A DNA stretch of 17,609 nucleotides from Nitrososphaeraceae archaeon (GTDB lineage Archaea; Thermoproteota; Nitrososphaeria; Nitrososphaerales; Nitrososphaeraceae). Of the stretch, positions 14,904-17,609 are shown in pieces. The translations under genes and the position numbers were made by a program. The DNA is taken from positions 1 to 17,609 of the forward strand of contig JAICHH010000018.1 in assembly GCA_025922715.1 (NCBI GenBank), read 5' to 3'. The notes beneath the pieces were generated by a model. That model saw only the letters and a list, made by a program, of their open reading frames with translations, was not told the origin of the DNA and did not search any database. Positions within the stretch are counted from its first letter, which is position 1, and each line of letters opens with the position of its first letter.

Positions 14904-16748
14904 TTGATAGGTCTATCAGTTTTCAAAAATAATGTTTCATTATTGTTGATAATAATTATAATTGGAATCGGTTCTTTATCTATTATATCGTATCAATCTG
15001 CGTCTTTTACAGCTGACCAAATAAAGAAAATAGCAGAAGAAGATATTAAATCTAATGCAAGAATTCAAGCGTACGATTTATCTAGAATCCTTGTTCATAG
15101 TCTGGACTCCATAAATTCTAACCTAAAAGTTTTAACATCTTCTCCTTTTCTTTTTGAAAGGGATATTGATCAAGTGCAAAACCTACTTTATTCTGCACAA
15201 TCGTCTACCCTCAATATTACAGATGCATATTACTGGATAGATGTTAATGGCAGAATTGTGACGTCTAGTAAAATATATCAAACTGATAAAGCTAATGAAA
15301 TTTTAGACACCCAAAACCAGCCTTTTTTCCTAAATCCTAAAAAGACACTGACGCCATATTATAGTACTTCTATTACATCTAAAGGAAGCCCGTTATCATT
15401 TTTATATATTTCTTATCCATTAATAAAACAACAGATATTAAAATACCAAAATAATACTTATAATACCGAACAAATATTTAATGGAGTACTGGTAGCAGCA
15501 ATAAGTGTAAAATCACTAGGTGTATTTCTTCAAAATGAAATGACATCTTCTATTATTGGAAATGTAGGATTGATGGATAGAGAAGGTGTCATAATATATG
15601 CAAGAAATCAGTCACTAATAGGTAATAATTATATGTCAAACGAATTCCAATCTTTAATACCACATGAGCTGAGGGAAAGTTATAATAAAATTATAAAAAA
15701 AGGTTTAGAAGGAAAATCTTTAGCAGAAGATTTAACTTATAATGGATCAGCTATAACACTCTCATATGAACCAATTGTAATAAGTGGAAAATATTTATGG
15801 ACATTATATGTAAGTTTTCCTCATCAGTTGGCAAGTAATGTAGGTTCCCTAATAGCCCAACAAAATAATTTTAGTACTCTAATTGTAGTTATAACTGGTT
15901 CAGTTACTTTTGGAATAATTTATATAATTTTGTCATGGAATAAGAGATTAGAAGGAGAAGTCAATACACGGACAGGCGAATTAAAAAATACAAACATATC
16001 TCTAATGAAGTCAAACGAACTTCTGGAGGAAGCAAATGAACAATTAAAAGTACATGATAAAATGCAAAAAGAATTTATCAATATCGCCGCACATGAGTTA
16101 AGAACCCCAATAATGCCTATACTTGGAGAGGTCGAAATAATTGAAGAAGATCTTGATCCTAAAACTAAAACTGTCAAAGTCGAGGAAGAACAGATTCAAT
16201 TGATAATACGTAATGCAAAAAGGTTAGACAGATTAGCATCTGATATTCTTGATGTTACTAAGATTGAAAGTAACTCTTTAAAGCTGGAAAAAGTCTATTT
16301 TAATCTTAATGACATTTTATCTAATTCTATTAGAGACATCCAAAATCAAGTTTCTTCAGGGGAGATAGGAACTAAAAATATAAAAATCTTCTATGAACCT
16401 GTTGACATAAACGTATCTGGAGATAAAGAAAGAATTAATCAAGTAGTTAGTAATTTATTAAGTAATGCATTAAAATTTACTGATGAGGGATTTATAAAGA
16501 TAAAAATAGAAAACACAAACAAAAGTGTTATTGTTAGTGTGGAAGACACTGGAAGTGGAATTCATCCTGAAATTTTTCCACGTTTATTTTGTAAATTTGC
16601 AACGAAATCTGATAAAGGAACAGGTTTGGGTTTGTACATTTCAAAAAATATTATAGATGCTCATAGTGGTCAAATTTGGGCACAAAACAATAGATCAGGA
16701 ATTGGAGCAACGTTCTTCTTTAGTCTTCCATTAGATAAGAAAAAATAA
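14904..16748 (+). CDS. Membrane-bound sensor histidine kinase with extracytoplasmic Cache-like sensor
   Basis: Protein of 614 residues. TM1 is at about 11-29 (SLLLIIIIIGIGSLSIISY). A ~290-residue external region contains PAS/Cache-like segments (AYYWIDVNGRIVTS at 108-121 and VGLMDREGVIIYARNQ at 221-236). TM2 is at about 323-344, followed by a coiled-coil linker (345-390). The kinase core follows: phospho-acceptor H397 in AAHELRTP, an N-box NQVVSNLLSNALKF (512-525), the G1 box EDTGSGI and the G2 box KGTGLGLYIS. It should autophosphorylate in response to an unknown ligand. No response regulator is next to it, so the partner is elsewhere. The start is TTG at 14904, directly after an in-frame TAG, and no ATG precedes TM1. 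Gene-free DNA on both sides suggests it is monocistronic. Confidence 0.93.
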   Translation: MIGLSVFKNNVSLLLIIIIIGIGSLSIISYQSASFTADQIKKIAEEDIKSNARIQAYDLSRILVHSLDSINSNLKVLTSSPFLFERDIDQVQNLLYSAQSSTLNITDAYYWIDVNGRIVTSSKIYQTDKANEILDTQNQPFFLNPKKTLTPYYSTSITSKGSPLSFLYISYPLIKQQILKYQNNTYNTEQIFNGVLVAAISVKSLGVFLQNEMTSSIIGNVGLMDREGVIIYARNQSLIGNNYMSNEFQSLIPHELRESYNKIIKKGLEGKSLAEDLTYNGSAITLSYEPIVISGKYLWTLYVSFPHQLASNVGSLIAQQNNFSTLIVVITGSVTFGIIYIILSWNKRLEGEVNTRTGELKNTNISLMKSNELLEEANEQLKVHDKMQKEFINIAAHELRTPIMPILGEVEIIEEDLDPKTKTVKVEEEQIQLIIRNAKRLDRLASDILDVTKIESNSLKLEKVYFNLNDILSNSIRDIQNQVSSGEIGTKNIKIFYEPVDINVSGDKERINQVVSNLLSNALKFTDEGFIKIKIENTNKSVIVSVEDTGSGIHPEIFPRLFCKFATKSDKGTGLGLYISKNIIDAHSGQIWAQNNRSGIGATFFFSLPLDKKK

Positions 16749-17101
16749 AACTCTTCTTTTATTTATTACTATTAACTATAAAGTTTCGTTTCGTTCATAG
16801 TAAATATTGTATACATATTGAGAATTAATAATTAAAATCATATACAATAAAATATCTTTATATATATTGTAATTTGTGCATATACGAATTTTAATATTTA
16901 TTAATATATAAAAAATAAAATATTTTAATAATAAATACAATATATACGTACTTTCATTAATAGGAAAGGAGAATTGTTTTAATTGATGCATAAATTTGAT
17001 TACCAAGACCATTGAAAGGTTAAGAACTGACCGGAAATATCTCAAAGATGCTAGTACATAGGAAATAGCAATTTGTAAAAATAGGAAATTTTTAGCACAT
17101 A
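16749..17101. other. Intergenic very AT-rich stretch, no confident gene
   Basis: About 350 bases, extremely AT-rich to about 16960. An 89-codon minus-strand frame (16776-17045) is made mostly of I, L, Y and N and looks like a chance opening. A less AT-rich patch near 17002-17061 reads TIERLRTDRKYLKDAST before a stop and could be the tail of a decayed gene. I cannot identify it. Confidence 0.5.
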
Positions 17102-17176
17102 TGCGAAGTGCGGGATTTGAACCCGCGACCCCGAGCTTGGGAAGCTCGTACCCTAACCAGGCTAAGCTAACTTCGC
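17102..17176 (-). tRNA. tRNA-Gly (anticodon CCC)
   Basis: On the minus strand the acceptor arms GCGAAGT and ACTTCGC pair fully. The anticodon stem is CGAGC/GCTCG with loop TTCCCAA, giving anticodon CCC. The T arm is GCGGG-TTCAAAT-CCCGC, perfectly paired, and discriminator A lies at 17102. There is no encoded CCA and no intron. It decodes GGG, a rare codon in such AT-rich DNA. Confidence 0.97.
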
Positions 17177-17205
17177 CTACCTCAACAATATTTTACAAGA
17201 CCATC

Positions 17206-17216
17206 AATATATTTTT
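17206..17216 (-). promoter_or_regulatory. Candidate TATA box for tRNA-Gly
   Basis: On the minus strand an AAAATATATTG-like stretch lies about 35 bases upstream of the mature tRNA 5' end. This would give a short 5' leader of about 10 bases. Confidence 0.4.
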
Positions 17217-17246
17217 TGAACTTTAGAAAAATATGATGAGAAATAT

Positions 17247-17609
17247 TTAAGGAAAAGGCACAGGTAATATAAAAGGAACTGTGGAAGTTAGCCGTTCCAC
17301 CTTTTTCTTGGGTTCTTCAAAAATCATGTTATTATTATCCCCATCTTCGTTAATCGTAATAAATTGTTCTTTCACATTATCTGTAGAGATTGAATCTATA
17401 GGATTAGAGTTAACATTGCCCAACAATGCATTATTTATCATAAAAGAAAGGTGAGAATGGGAATTTTGGTATGAATGTATAACTTGATATTCCTCTCTCT
17501 TACCATCTAAAATTGTTGAATCAATAGGATTAGAGTTAACATTGCCCAACAATGCATTATTTATCATAAAAGAAAGGTGAGAATGGGAATTTTGGTATGA
17601 ATGTATAAC
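17247..17609 (-). CDS. Unidentified protein with 42-residue tandem repeats (C-terminal part)
   Basis: The minus-strand frame is open from the right edge to a TAA at 17247-17249, so the N-terminus is outside the window. An in-frame ATG at 17567 exists but falls inside the repeat, so it is unlikely to be the start. The visible part contains one full 42-residue unit beginning VIHSYQNSHSHLSFMINN and continuing ALLGNVNSNPIDS, then a second copy of its first 31 residues. After the repeats comes a unique acidic, Asn-rich stretch (NEDGDNNN), a basic EPKKKVERL and a proline-rich end (PFILPVPFP). No transmembrane helix or known domain is visible in this part. I do not recognise the family. The identical repeats that stay in frame, and the protein-like unique tail, argue for a real gene. 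Confidence 0.6.
   Translation of the reverse strand, partial: VIHSYQNSHSHLSFMINNALLGNVNSNPIDSTILDGKREEYQVIHSYQNSHSHLSFMINNALLGNVNSNPIDSISTDNVKEQFITINEDGDNNNMIFEEPKKKVERLTSTVPFILPVPFP
17390..17609. repeat. 126-bp direct tandem repeat
   Basis: The sequence from 17401 recurs from 17527 with a period of 126 bases. The second copy is identical over all 83 bases to the window edge, and similarity continues leftward to 17390/17516 with one mismatch. The period is a multiple of three, so the minus-strand frame is kept. The array may continue beyond the window. Confidence 0.95.

Noticed and set aside
16776..17045. Minus-strand 89-codon frame
   Set aside because: Its residues are those expected from random very AT-rich DNA; no ribosome site, no motifs, and it crosses the possible remnant on the other strand.
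17390..17609. CRISPR array
   Set aside because: Only two long units with a 126-base period, coding in frame, without short repeats separated by unique spacers.
17102..17609. Integrated element at tRNA-Gly
   Set aside because: No integrase, no duplicated tRNA 3' end and no attachment-site repeat is visible within the window.

Overview
This window looks like chromosome of a low-GC ammonia-oxidising-type archaeon (Nitrososphaeria/Thaumarchaeota). The evidence is the LysW-carrier lysine/arginine cluster, an archaeal diphthine synthase fused to a DUF357-like domain, an archaeal Nob1, two tRNA genes without encoded CCA, TATA-box promoters lying close to start codons, and AT-rich DNA. The lineage is inferred from gene content; a Nitrosocosmicus-like or Nitrosopumilus-like genome would fit, but I cannot decide between them.

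Layout. Positions 1-774 (minus) hold the N-terminal part of a winged-helix regulator that runs off the left edge, divergent from argG. Positions 921-10189 (plus) are a compact amino-acid cluster in three apparent transcription blocks: argG-lysW1-argX; lysY-lysZ-lysJ-lysM; and homocitrate synthase-lysW2-lysX-lysK. Next come dphB-DUF357 and a KaiC/GvpD-like ATPase (both plus), tRNA-Ile(GAU) (minus), NAD kinase overlapping nob1 (plus), an orphan membrane histidine kinase (plus), tRNA-Gly(CCC) (minus), and the C-terminal end of a tandem-repeat protein (minus) that runs off the right edge.

How the genes work together. LysW is a small zinc-binding carrier whose C-terminal Glu side chain is ligated to the amino group of alpha-aminoadipate (lysine route) or glutamate (arginine route). 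LysZ, LysY and LysJ phosphorylate, reduce and transaminate the carried substrate, and LysK releases lysine or ornithine. Here the carrier and the ligase exist in two sets, while the YZJK enzymes exist once. Module 1 (lysW1-argX) sits beside argG, and its ligase looks glutamate-type. Module 2 (lysW2-lysX) sits beside homocitrate synthase, and its ligase looks aminoadipate-type. Homoaconitase, homoisocitrate dehydrogenase, ornithine carbamoyltransferase and argH are not in the window.

The most notable observation is that lysW2 encodes a protein ending EDWGQ rather than EDWGE. The acceptor Glu is replaced by Gln, which would need deamidation (as for the Pup tag) or an unusual chemistry before it could be charged. 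Other points of interest are a sequence block shared upstream of lysY and homocitrate synthase that could be a LysM operator, the DphB-DUF357 fusion, a regulator with a degenerate B12-binding-like sensor, and a recent 126-bp in-frame tandem duplication at the right end.
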